The position numbers and the translations under genes are program-made. DNA of 64,000 bases, taken from NCBI RefSeq assembly GCF_001424105.1, contig NZ_LMQH01000011.1:2234184-2298183 (forward strand). The letters are read 5' to 3'. This document shows, in pieces, positions 17,639-25,085 of the stretch. The DNA comes from Chryseobacterium sp. Leaf394 (GTDB taxonomy: Bacteria > Bacteroidota > Bacteroidia > Flavobacteriales > Weeksellaceae). Within the stretch, counting starts at the first letter, position 1; every line of letters starts with the position of its first letter. The notes beneath the pieces are model-generated. The model was given only the letters and a program-made list of their open reading frames with translations. It was not told the DNA's origin and ran no database searches.

Positions 17639-19066
17639 TTACGAGAATTGTTTCAGTGAAAGTTCTTTTTTGTAGCCAAACATGCTTCGTTCTTTAATCA
17701 TATCTGCCACGCCTTCAGGGATCTGATCTTCCCAGCCGGCAATATTGCATGTAATCTTTCTGAGAATTTCTCTTGAATAAATCTCCAGGAATTCAGGGTT
17801 GAAGTTTTCAATATCTACAATTCTGTCATTGGTTTTGAAATATTTGTAAAGTTCCTTCAGATTATCACCCACTTTCAGTGTTGTAGAATTAAGAAGCTCC
17901 TGCGTTTCAGGATCTTTGTAAGGATAAAGATATACCCGCATTCCGTTTCTGAAGAATTTACCGAATGCCTCAAGAATTCCTCCAGAAAGATTTTTGTAGT
18001 ATTTCTCGTCAAATACCATCAACAGGTTGTTTACACCCATTGCAACACCGATATCGCCGGTAGTGTAAGCGGAGAAGTAATCGATAAGTCTGTAGTATTC
18101 TGAGAAATTTGAAATAATAACCGTGTAACCCAATTTTCCTAAAACATCCACTCTGTCGAGGAAATCTCTTTCGTCGATATCTCCGTCTGCACGCAGGTTT
18201 GAGATGGTAATTTCAATGAAAATTTCGGTCTGCTCCTGAGTACACTGAGAATCTTTCATAAACATTTCGATACCGCTTTCCAGCATGTCGATGTTAACCT
18301 TAGTTACAGGTCTGAAACTTCCTCTTACCGCAAAAATATTTTTCTTGTACAGAAGATCTGCGGGAAGCATATTGTTGCCTTCAGAATTGAAAACTACAGC
18401 GTCGGTCATTCCGTTTTTCACGAGTTGCAGTGACATCAGACGGTTGTCTACATAATCGAAAACAGGTCCGCTGAAATCTATCATATCGATTTCAAGATTG
18501 TCTTTTGCTATATCGTCGTAGAGAGACTCAATTAAATTTCTCGGATTATCTGAATATTTGTAAGCTCCGTAGATTAAGTTAACACCTAAATTACCAAGCG
18601 TTTCCTGCTGTAAAGTAGCGTCATTTTCTTTGAATTTAACGTGAATCACGATCTCATTGTACTGAGCATCCACTTCACTCTGAAAACGGATTCCTACCCA
18701 GCCGTGGCCTTTTAAAGTTTTGTCAAAATTAATCGTCGTAACGGTGTTGGCGTAAGAAAAATACTTTCTGTTGGGATGATTTTCCCGCGAGATACGTTCT
18801 TCTATCAATGCCACCTCATACCTGAGCATTTTGCGCAGACGGTTTTGGGTAACATATCTGTTTTTAACCTCTTTACCATAAATGGCATCACTGAAATCTT
18901 TATCGTAGGCTGACATGGCCTTTGCGATGGTAGACGACGCTCCTCCTGCTCTGAAAAAATGCCGAACGGTCTCCTGCCCTGCTCCAATTTCTGCGAAAGT
19001 ACCATAAATAGTAGGATCTAGATTTATTGTCAATGCTTTTTGCTTGGGCGTAAGTTTCTGATACAT
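17639..19066 (-). CDS. Conserved Bacteroidetes protein of unknown function, 475 aa
   Basis: I chose the ATG at 19066 (MYQKLTPKQKALTINLDPTI). The longer frame upstream runs antisense to the neighbouring hydrolase and has no conserved look. The protein is soluble with alternating alpha/beta segments: GTFAEIGAGQETVRHFFRAG near residue 18, AMSAYDKDFSDAIYG, GHGWVGIRFQSEVDAQYNEIVIHVKF and ERDFLDRVDVLGKLGYTVIISNFSEYYRLIDYF. I recall close relatives named nicotinate-nucleotide adenylyltransferase or TonB-dependent receptor in databases. Neither fits: there is no HxGH motif, no signal peptide and no barrel. It is probably a widely conserved cytoplasmic enzyme of unknown reaction. Confidence 0.8.
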   Translation of the reverse strand: MYQKLTPKQKALTINLDPTIYGTFAEIGAGQETVRHFFRAGGASSTIAKAMSAYDKDFSDAIYGKEVKNRYVTQNRLRKMLRYEVALIEERISRENHPNRKYFSYANTVTTINFDKTLKGHGWVGIRFQSEVDAQYNEIVIHVKFKENDATLQQETLGNLGVNLIYGAYKYSDNPRNLIESLYDDIAKDNLEIDMIDFSGPVFDYVDNRLMSLQLVKNGMTDAVVFNSEGNNMLPADLLYKKNIFAVRGSFRPVTKVNIDMLESGIEMFMKDSQCTQEQTEIFIEITISNLRADGDIDERDFLDRVDVLGKLGYTVIISNFSEYYRLIDYFSAYTTGDIGVAMGVNNLLMVFDEKYYKNLSGGILEAFGKFFRNGMRVYLYPYKDPETQELLNSTTLKVGDNLKELYKYFKTNDRIVDIENFNPEFLEIYSREILRKITCNIAGWEDQIPEGVADMIKERSMFGYKKELSLKQFS

Positions 19067-19121
19067 TAGGACGTGTAATTTTTTCGTAAATTTACCAAAA
19101 TTAAACCAACCTCGAAAGAAA

Positions 19122-19883
19122 ATGAAGTTGAAATTTTTAGGCACCGGAACCTCACAGGGCGTTCCCGTTATTGGATGCGAATGCGAGGTTTGTAAGTCTG
19201 CCAATCCAAAAGATACACGATTCAGGTCTTCAGTGATGATTACCTCGGATGAAGGAAAAAAAATCCTCATCGACTGTGGCCCCGATTTCCGGCAGCAAAT
19301 GCTTCTGAATAATGAGGGACATATTGACATCGTACTGATTACCCACGAACACAACGACCATGTGATCGGACTTGATGATATGAGACCTTTGATTTTCAAA
19401 ACCGGAAAAAACATGCCTGTTTACTGCCTTGAAAGGGTCGGAAATGAGGTGAGAAACAGATTTCCGTATGCCTTTGCAGACGTAAGATATCCCGGAGCTC
19501 CGGCTTTTGACCTGCACTCTATTACCAACCGGAAATTTACTTTTGAAGATACAGAAATCGATCCTGTTGCAGTGAATCATCATACACTACCGATTTTAGG
19601 TTTTAAATTTAAGAAACTGGCTTACATCACCGATGCGAGCTCGATTACCGATAAAGAAAAACTGAAGGATCTGGATGTACTGATTGTAAACTGCATCCGT
19701 AAATTCGATCCGCATCCTGCCCATTTTATTTTGCCTGATGTGATCAGACTGCAGGAAGAGTTTAAACCAAAAAAAATATTTCTGACCCATATCAGCCATC
19801 ATTTTGGATTATATGATATTGAAGAAGAACAACTTCCGGCCGGAATGCATCTTGCCTACGACGGTATGGAAATAAATTTCTAA
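19122..19883 (+). CDS. PhnP-like metallo-beta-lactamase-fold hydrolase
   Basis: The metal-binding motif THEHNDH lies at residues 74-80, preceded by the GTGTSQGVP opening. C19, C21 and C24 (IGCECEVC) form a PhnP-type zinc knuckle. DITDAS-like YITDAS and a late LTHISHHFGL supply the remaining ligands. PhnP is a phosphodiesterase acting on cyclic phosphoribose. Other relatives are tRNase Z-like or lipoate-related, and no phn genes are nearby, so the substrate is open. The length (253 aa) is normal. It is divergent from the 475-aa gene with a 55-base gap between the two starts. Confidence 0.85.
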   Translation: MKLKFLGTGTSQGVPVIGCECEVCKSANPKDTRFRSSVMITSDEGKKILIDCGPDFRQQMLLNNEGHIDIVLITHEHNDHVIGLDDMRPLIFKTGKNMPVYCLERVGNEVRNRFPYAFADVRYPGAPAFDLHSITNRKFTFEDTEIDPVAVNHHTLPILGFKFKKLAYITDASSITDKEKLKDLDVLIVNCIRKFDPHPAHFILPDVIRLQEEFKPKKIFLTHISHHFGLYDIEEEQLPAGMHLAYDGMEINF

Positions 19884-19902
19884 AATTTTATTTAAAATAA
19901 TT

Positions 19903-19932
19903 TTTGAGTTTTAATAAAACTTTCTATATTTG
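19903..19932 (+). promoter_or_regulatory. Promoter of tRNA-Leu
   Basis: TTTG (19903-19906), an 18-base spacer and TATATTTG (19925-19932) form a complete Bacteroidetes -33/-7 promoter. It lies 28 bases before the tRNA. Confidence 0.75.
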
Positions 19933-19960
19933 CACACCGATTTACAGCAATGTAACACCA

Positions 19961-20040
19961 GCCCAGGTGGCGGAATTGGTAGACGCGCTGGTCTCAAACA
20001 CCAGTTCTTAGGAGTACCGGTTCGATCCCGGTCCTGGGTA
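19961..20040 (+). tRNA. tRNA-Leu (anticodon CAA)
   Basis: The acceptor GCCCAGG pairs with CCTGGGT (one G-T pair), with A as discriminator. The anticodon stem is CTGGT/ACCAG with loop CTCAAAC, giving anticodon CAA, which reads UUG. The variable arm is enlarged as in class II tRNAs, and the T arm is CCGGTTCGATCCCGG. CCA is not encoded. Confidence 0.95.
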
Positions 20041-20043
20041 CAG

Positions 20044-20074
20044 AAACCACTGATTATCAGTGGTTTTTTTTGTT
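20044..20074 (+). terminator. Terminator of tRNA-Leu
   Basis: AAACCACTGA (20044-20053) pairs with TCAGTGGTTT (20057-20066), followed by a run of T. It begins 4 bases after the tRNA. Confidence 0.9.
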
Positions 20075-20100
20075 TTTTCACTATATCTCATTCAAAACTT

Positions 20101-20847
20101 TTATATTTCTACTATCAGTTCCTTATCAAAACCATTATATTTTTCAGTAACGTAACCATGCGGATTACAGATGACTTCGGTTTCTCCTATTTTATATCTT
20201 GAAGGTGTGTGAATGTGGCCGTGAATCCAAAACAGCGGCTGATGCAGTTCAATAAAATCTTCTAAGTTGGAAGCGTAGGCAGACGTGACAGGATCAGTTT
20301 TGAAATGTTCAGGAACTGATTGGAGACTCGGCGCGTGATGTGTGACAACAATGTTTTTCAGTCCTTTTGAAGTTTCCAGACTTTCTTTTAGCCAGTGTTT
20401 TGAGATTTGATGTATTTTAAATGTATCAATACTTCTCATCTTCGAATAAGAGGGATCAAGTCTGATTAATTTATAATCATTCATTTCAGTCTGACAAAGA
20501 CTTCCGTAAGCCATAGGACTTCCAAAAATAGAGAAGTCTGTCCATAAAGTTGCGCCATGAAATCTTACATCTTCAATATCCATAAAAGAATCTTCGAGCA
20601 CAAACACATTAGAATTTTAAGCAGCTGCTTTGATTTTATTTAAAGTTTTCGGATATGATCCTTTGTAATATTCGTGATTTCCTAAAATATAAATTACAGG
20701 TTTACCGGGAATTTTGGTTTTAATCCATTCAATTCCTTTTGTTCCTAAATTGATATCTCCTGCCAGCACAACTACATCTGCATTATCAAAAGATAAATCA
20801 GTAAAACCAAATTCCTGATGTAAATCACTGATGATTTGAATTTTCAT
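20101..20847 (-). pseudogene. Metallophosphoesterase interrupted by one in-frame stop codon
   Basis: Both parts are in the same frame. Residues 1-76 carry D8-L-H10, G30-D31 and G56-N57-H58-E59. After a TAA at 20617-20619 the frame continues with VLEDSF, the THHAPS motif and the HGHIH motif near the end. Together they form a normal calcineurin-like phosphoesterase of about 248 aa with all metal ligands. The context KAAA-stop-NSNVFVLEDSF suggests a single GAA to TAA change. The second half could only restart at a GTG and would lack half of the active site. It is a recent pseudogene unless the stop is read through or is a sequencing error. Confidence 0.85.
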
Positions 20848-20946
20848 GATTTAAAAATAATTTAATTTAAACTAAAAACTGCAAACAGATTTGATTTAAA
20901 AAAATAAAAATCTAAAAATCAAGCGTTTAAATTCGAATATTTAAAA

Positions 20947-20992
20947 AGTCTACTAGAAAAGTAGACTAATAGAAATATATGTTTTATATTTG
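20947..20992 (+). promoter_or_regulatory. Palindromic operator and -7 box of the methionine-transport operon
   Basis: AGTCTACT (20947-20954) is repeated in reverse as AGTAGACT (20960-20967) with a 5-base centre. TATATTTG followed by C (20985-20992) is the -7 box. There is no TTTG at the -33 position. The palindrome is centred about 40 bases before the likely transcription start, which is the usual place for an activator that replaces the -33 contact. The leader peptide ATG follows 22 bases after the -7 box. Confidence 0.65.
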
Positions 20993-21013
20993 CATCCGTA
21001 ATCAGGTTTAACA

Positions 21014-21118
21014 ATGAAAATGAAGACAAGATTCAGATACAATTCAATGAAGAAGATGCGCATCAATTATATGATGATGCAGTGCTGTATGCCTTTGTAC
21101 AGGAATTTTAGTGGATGA
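21014..21118 (+). CDS. Met/Cys-rich leader peptide (34 aa), likely attenuator
   Basis: A 34-codon reading frame starts MKMKTRFRYNSMKKM and contains MMMQCCMP at residues 20-27, eight methionines and two adjacent cysteines in total. It ends in TGA at 21116-21118, 27 bases before a strong terminator hairpin. The genes after the hairpin import methionine. The frame is preceded by a promoter and followed by nothing else coding, so it is best read as a leader peptide. Translation stalling at the Met/Cys run when Met-tRNA or Cys-tRNA is scarce would control read-through. The sequence shows the peptide, the hairpin and the operon. The mechanism is inference. An alternative start at the ATG of codon 3 is possible. 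Confidence 0.72.
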   Translation: MKMKTRFRYNSMKKMRINYMMMQCCMPLYRNFSG

Positions 21119-21145
21119 GCTTAAACTTTTATTATGACATTTTAT

Positions 21146-21180
21146 AAAGGCTTTACCACGTTGTAGAGCCTTTTTTATTT
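21146..21180 (+). terminator. Attenuator terminator before the EamA-metNIQ operon
   Basis: AAAGGCTTTAC (21146-21156) pairs with GTAGAGCCTTT (21163-21173) in 11 pairs including one G-U, with loop CACGTT, and runs into TTTTTTATTT. It stands between leader peptide and first permease gene, so it must be bypassed for expression. Confidence 0.85.
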
Positions 21181-21205
21181 GCAAAAACCAATCAACAAAA
21201 ACAAT

Positions 21206-22204
21206 ATGAAAACAACTGATTTTAAAAACAAATGGCTTGTTCCCATAGCATTTGTCAACATTTACATCATCTGGGGAATCACGTTCCTCGCCATTTCATT
21301 CGGATTAAACGGATTTCCACCCTTTATTCTTTCGGGACTGAGATTTTTCGCTGCCGGAATTTTATTGATTGGCTATTTAGTGGCGAAAGGAGAAAAAGCC
21401 GATTCATTAAAAAACTGGGGTAAAAATGCCGTAACCGGAATTCTGATTCTCACCGGAGGAACAGGGCTCGTTGCTTGGGGCGAACAATACGTCACAGCCT
21501 CTGAAGCCGCCATTACCATTGCAACAGGACCATTCTGGTTTATCGCCATTGATAAAAAGAACTGGAGCTATTATTTCTCAGATAAATTTATACCGATCGG
21601 ACTGATATTGGGATTTGTAGGACTTATTTTATTCTTAAACGGAAGCGTCAACTCACACACTGAAAATGTAAATTCATCACTTCGAATTACGGCTTTTATT
21701 GTTTTGGCTTTGAGCTCTGTTGCGTGGGTTTTGGGATCTTTATATTCCAAGAAAAATCCAGCAGATCATTCAACTTTTATGAATATTTCTCAACAGTTAA
21801 TCGTGGCTGGTCTGGCTGCTTTTGCAGTTGCTTTTTTCAGAAATGAATGGACTGGGTTTTCTGCAACATCAGTTCCTACATCGGCTTGGCTGGGTCTGCT
21901 ATTTCTGATTTTCTTCGGATCCATTATCGCCTATATTTCATACATCTGGCTTTTGTCGGTAAAACCTGCAGCCATCGTGAGTACACACACATATATTAAT
22001 CCAATCGTCACCGTGATTGCAGGATTTATCATTGCCAATCAGACAATTAATGGAAACCAACTGTACGGATTGGTCATCATACTAACCGGAGTTTTACTGA
22101 CCAATGTCACCAAATATTTTAAACTTTCAAAACGGTCAAAAGCTAAAATCAGAAGAATTGCGAGACATTTCGGAAGAATCAGCAGACCTTATCAACCCAT
22201 GTAA
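21206..22204 (+). CDS. EamA/DMT-family permease
   Basis: I chose ATG 21206 because the longer frame from 21179 starts inside the terminator T run. The 332-aa protein has ten hydrophobic helices in two EamA repeats. Repeat one has FVNIYIIWGITFLAISFGLNGFPPFILSGLRFFAAG. Repeat two ends in IWLLSVKPAAIVSTHTYINPIVTVIAGFI, the usual signature. A basic tail (KRSKAKIRRIARHFGRISRPYQPM) follows. Members export amino acids or metabolites. Being first gene behind a Met/Cys leader and 15 bases before metN, this one probably moves methionine, cysteine or a related sulfur compound. That substrate is inference from context only. Confidence 0.85.
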   Translation: MKTTDFKNKWLVPIAFVNIYIIWGITFLAISFGLNGFPPFILSGLRFFAAGILLIGYLVAKGEKADSLKNWGKNAVTGILILTGGTGLVAWGEQYVTASEAAITIATGPFWFIAIDKKNWSYYFSDKFIPIGLILGFVGLILFLNGSVNSHTENVNSSLRITAFIVLALSSVAWVLGSLYSKKNPADHSTFMNISQQLIVAGLAAFAVAFFRNEWTGFSATSVPTSAWLGLLFLIFFGSIIAYISYIWLLSVKPAAIVSTHTYINPIVTVIAGFIIANQTINGNQLYGLVIILTGVLLTNVTKYFKLSKRSKAKIRRIARHFGRISRPYQPM

Positions 22205-22219
22205 TTTTAAAAATCAAAA

Positions 22220-23248
22220 ATGATTGAAATTAAAAATATATCCAAAACTTTCCATCAGAAGAAACAGTCTTTTAAAGCTTTGGAAAACGTAAATCTCAGT
22301 ATTGAAAAAGGTGATATCGTCGGCATTATTGGATTTTCGGGAGCCGGAAAAAGTACTTTAATCAGAACAGTTAACCTTTTGGAGAGACCGGATGAGGGAC
22401 AGATCATTATCAACGGTACCGACTTCACCCAATTAAGTTCAAAACACTTGGCAAAGGAGCGTAAAAAGATCGGGATGATTTTTCAGCATTTTAATCTGCT
22501 TTCGTCAAGAACTGTTTTTGAAAATATTGCGCTTCCATTGGAGCTTGATAATTTTAGTAAAGAAAAAATCCGTGATAAAGTCAACGAACTTTTAAAAATT
22601 GTCGGGCTGGAAGACAAAGCGAACGACTATCCGAAAAGCTTATCTGGCGGACAAAAACAAAGGGTTGCGATTGCCAGAGCTTTGGCCAATGATCCTTACC
22701 TACTGCTCTGCGACGAAGCAACCAGCGCGCTGGATCCCGCAACAACGCAATCTATTCTGCAGCTACTGAGAGACATCAACCATCGTCTTGGAATCACCAT
22801 TTTACTGATCACCCACGAAATGGAAGTCATCAAAGCGATCTGCAACCACGTTGCTGTTATCGATAAAGGACATTTAGCAATTAAAGGAACTCTGAGTGAA
22901 ATTATATCCAACAGAGAAAATCCTATCATCAAACAATTTTTAAACTCGGGAGTTATGACTATACCACAGGAACTCAGCAAAAAACTACAGAAAGAGCCGC
23001 AAGACGGACTTTTTCCGCTGGTTGAAATCGAATTAAATGAAAAAATAAGCGTTGAAGAACTGCTTTCAATTATTTACGATCAATATAAAATCCCCTATAA
23101 ACTTCTGAAAGCTGACGTGGAATATCTGGGCGATTCCAACTTTGGAAAACTCCTATTGCATCTGAAAGGTGAAGGTGAGGAAAATCAGAAAGCCATTTAT
23201 TATTTTAATCAGAATAACATTCAAAATACTTTAAAAGGATATGCTTAG
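22220..23248 (+). CDS. metN: Methionine ABC transporter ATP-binding protein
   Basis: The 342-aa ATPase has Walker A GFSGAGKST at 38-46, signature LSGGQKQ at 141-147 and Walker B LLLCDE at 161-166. The H-loop is ITHE at 197-200. The C-terminal 80 residues form the NIL regulatory domain (VEIELNEKISVEELLSIIYDQY), which in E. coli MetN binds methionine and blocks transport (trans-inhibition). With MetI and MetQ it forms the D/L-methionine importer at the inner membrane. It overlaps metI by 8 bases and follows the EamA gene by 15 bases, so the three are cotranscribed. Confidence 0.96.
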   Translation: MIEIKNISKTFHQKKQSFKALENVNLSIEKGDIVGIIGFSGAGKSTLIRTVNLLERPDEGQIIINGTDFTQLSSKHLAKERKKIGMIFQHFNLLSSRTVFENIALPLELDNFSKEKIRDKVNELLKIVGLEDKANDYPKSLSGGQKQRVAIARALANDPYLLLCDEATSALDPATTQSILQLLRDINHRLGITILLITHEMEVIKAICNHVAVIDKGHLAIKGTLSEIISNRENPIIKQFLNSGVMTIPQELSKKLQKEPQDGLFPLVEIELNEKISVEELLSIIYDQYKIPYKLLKADVEYLGDSNFGKLLLHLKGEGEENQKAIYYFNQNNIQNTLKGYA

Positions 23249-23897
23249 TGACTCTGTAATTTCGCTTCTATCAAAAGGAGTCTGGGAAACCGTTTACATG
23301 ACTTTTGTTTCAGGATTTTTCGGTTTTGTGCTCGGTCTTCCGGTGGGAATTCTGCTTTTCGTTACCCGAAAAGGACAGCTGTTGGAAAATACCATTTACA
23401 ACAGAATTCTGTCGGTTTTGGTAAATATTTTCAGATCAATTCCTTTTATTATTCTGATTGTGTGGATGATTCCTTTCACAAGATCAATCGTCGGAACTTC
23501 CATCGGAATGAACGCTGCACTGGTTCCATTAAGTATCGGAGCAGCTCCGTTTATTGCAAGATTGGTAGAAAACAGTCTTCTTGAAATTCCAAATGGACTG
23601 ATTGAAACTACGAGGGCTTTGGGAGCAACACCGTTTCAGATTATCAGAAAAGTTTTGTTGCCTGAAGCTTTGCCTTCACTCATTAATAATGCAACGATTA
23701 CTTTAATCACACTGGTAGGCTATTCCGCAATGGGTGGAGCTGTCGGAGCCGGTGGATTGGGACAGATTGGCTATCAGTACGGATATATCGGTTACGATGC
23801 TTTAATAATGAATCTCGTGCTTGGATTGCTCGTCGCTTTGGTGTTTATCATTCAGTTTTCGGGAGACCGATTGGCGAAGAGGGTTGATCATAGATGA
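23241..23897 (+). CDS. metI: Methionine ABC transporter permease
   Basis: This 218-aa inner-membrane protein has five to six helices and the permease EAA loop (ETTRALGATPFQIIRKVLLPEALPSL), typical of MetI. The first part (VWETVYMTFVSGFFGFVLGLPVGILLF) and GGAVGAGGLGQIGYQYGY are also family landmarks. The ATG at 23241 lies in the last codons of metN, giving translational coupling. metQ follows after 272 bases of repetitive DNA. Confidence 0.95.
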   Translation: MLSDSVISLLSKGVWETVYMTFVSGFFGFVLGLPVGILLFVTRKGQLLENTIYNRILSVLVNIFRSIPFIILIVWMIPFTRSIVGTSIGMNAALVPLSIGAAPFIARLVENSLLEIPNGLIETTRALGATPFQIIRKVLLPEALPSLINNATITLITLVGYSAMGGAVGAGGLGQIGYQYGYIGYDALIMNLVLGLLVALVFIIQFSGDRLAKRVDHR

Positions 23898-24143
23898 GTT
23901 GGAGAGTTGGAGAGTTTGAGAGTTTGAGGGTTTGAGGGTTTGAGTCTTGATGGTAAAACTCAGAGGCGCAAGATTTTTTTATCCTGTATAAAGTTTTAAG
24001 GTACAAAGATTTTATTAGAGATAAAATTGATTGATAATAAAATAGTGAAAGTGCTTTCTCATTACTTCCGTCTCCCTCTCCCATCTTCCATCTCCCATCT
24101 CCCTCTTCCATCTTCCATCTTCCAGCACCCATCATCCCTCACC
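23895..24143. repeat. Purine- and pyrimidine-rich simple repeats inside the met operon
   Basis: Bases 23895-23944 are nine-base-like units GAGAGTTTG / GAGGGTTTG. Bases 24065-24143 are a run of CCATCTTCCATCTCCC-type units, with the purine strand opposite. The middle (23945-24064) is ordinary AT-rich DNA. The two tracts are not exact complements but share a purine/pyrimidine strand bias. The metQ ATG follows 26 bases later. No gene is present. Confidence 0.75.
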
Positions 24144-24169
24144 CAACATTTAAAAAAAAATAATTTACA

Positions 24170-24979
24170 ATGAAAAAAATAAAAATTCTAAGTTTAGCAG
24201 CAGGACTGCTTTTGTTCGGAGCGTGTAACTCTCCAAAAAAAGACGACCCTAATTTCATCAAAGTAGGAATCACTTCCGGACCGGAACAGCAGATTGCGGA
24301 AACTGCAAAAAAAGTGGCGAAAGAAAAATACAATCTTGAAGTGGAACTGGTTTCATTCAATGATTACGTAGTTCCGAATGAAGCGCTGAACAATGGCGAT
24401 ATCGATGCCAATGCTTTTCAGCACGTTCCTTATCTTGATGAACAGTCGAAACAGCGCGGTTATAAATTAGCGGTGATTGGAAACACGTTTGTTTACCCTA
24501 TTGTTGCATATTCAAAAAAGATAAAAAGCATCAGTGAACTTCAAAACGGAAACACAATCGTTATTCCTAATGATCCAACCAACGGCGGACGTTCTCTGCT
24601 TTTATTACAGAAAAACGGTTTATTAAAATTAAAAGATGGTATCGGATTACTGCCAAAAGTTACCGACATCGCTGAAAATCCAAAGCAGCTAAAAATTTTA
24701 GAAATTGAAGCACCCCAGCTTCCGAGGGTTTTGGATGACAAAGAAGTTGTGATTGCGGTTATCAACAATAATTTTGCAGCTCAGGCAGGGTTGGATGCCG
24801 ATAAAAACGGAATTTTTAAAGAAGATAAGGATTCACCTTACATGAATGTCGTTGTTTCAAGAGAAGACAATAAAAATACGGACAAAGTGAAGAATTTCCT
24901 CAAAGCCTATCAGTCGAAAGAGGTGGAAGACAAAGCTAAAGAAATCTTTAAAGGTGGCGCTGTGAAGGGATGGAAATGA
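24170..24979 (+). CDS. metQ: Methionine-binding lipoprotein
   Basis: The 269-aa protein has a lipoprotein signal with lipobox LFGAC (C19), so it is anchored by lipid in the periplasm. The NlpA/MetQ domain follows: VGITSGPEQQIAETAKKVAKEKYNLEVELVSFNDYVVPNEAL, then DANAFQHVPYL, IVIPNDPTNGGRSLLLLQ and NNNFAAQAGL, all MetQ landmarks. It delivers methionine to MetNI. The long repetitive spacer before it may give it extra or separate expression. It ends the operon 56 bases before a bidirectional terminator. Confidence 0.95.
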   Translation: MKKIKILSLAAGLLLFGACNSPKKDDPNFIKVGITSGPEQQIAETAKKVAKEKYNLEVELVSFNDYVVPNEALNNGDIDANAFQHVPYLDEQSKQRGYKLAVIGNTFVYPIVAYSKKIKSISELQNGNTIVIPNDPTNGGRSLLLLQKNGLLKLKDGIGLLPKVTDIAENPKQLKILEIEAPQLPRVLDDKEVVIAVINNNFAAQAGLDADKNGIFKEDKDSPYMNVVVSREDNKNTDKVKNFLKAYQSKEVEDKAKEIFKGGAVKGWK

Positions 24980-24994
24980 TTGAGTGAATGGTCA

Positions 24995-25023
24995 ATTGTG
25001 AATTGTGAATTGTGAATTGCGAA
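24995..25023. repeat. Short tandem repeat GAATTGT
   Basis: TTGTGAATTGTGAATTGTG is a three- to four-fold repeat of the 8-base unit GAATTGTG after the metQ stop. It is noncoding. Confidence 0.7.
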
Positions 25024-25035
25024 TTTACAAAAACA

Positions 25036-25065
25036 AAAAACCGCTTTCGTAAAAAAGCGGTTTTT
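25036..25065. terminator. Bidirectional terminator between metQ and purA
   Basis: AAAAACCGCTTT (25036-25047) pairs with AAAGCGGTTTTT (25054-25065) around CGTAAA. The flanking A and T runs make it work in both directions for the convergent genes. Confidence 0.88.
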
Positions 25066-25085
25066 GTATTTTTAAAAAAAAATCC

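Noticed and set aside
19067..19414. N-terminal extension of the 475-aa conserved protein
   Set aside because: The extra 116 codons run antisense to the PhnP-like hydrolase and look unlike coding sequence. The ATG at 19066 gives the conserved opening.
21014..21180. SAM riboswitch in front of the metNIQ operon
   Set aside because: The leader is short and mostly coding, and I see no SAM-I or SAM-II core. Leader peptide plus terminator explains the layout better.
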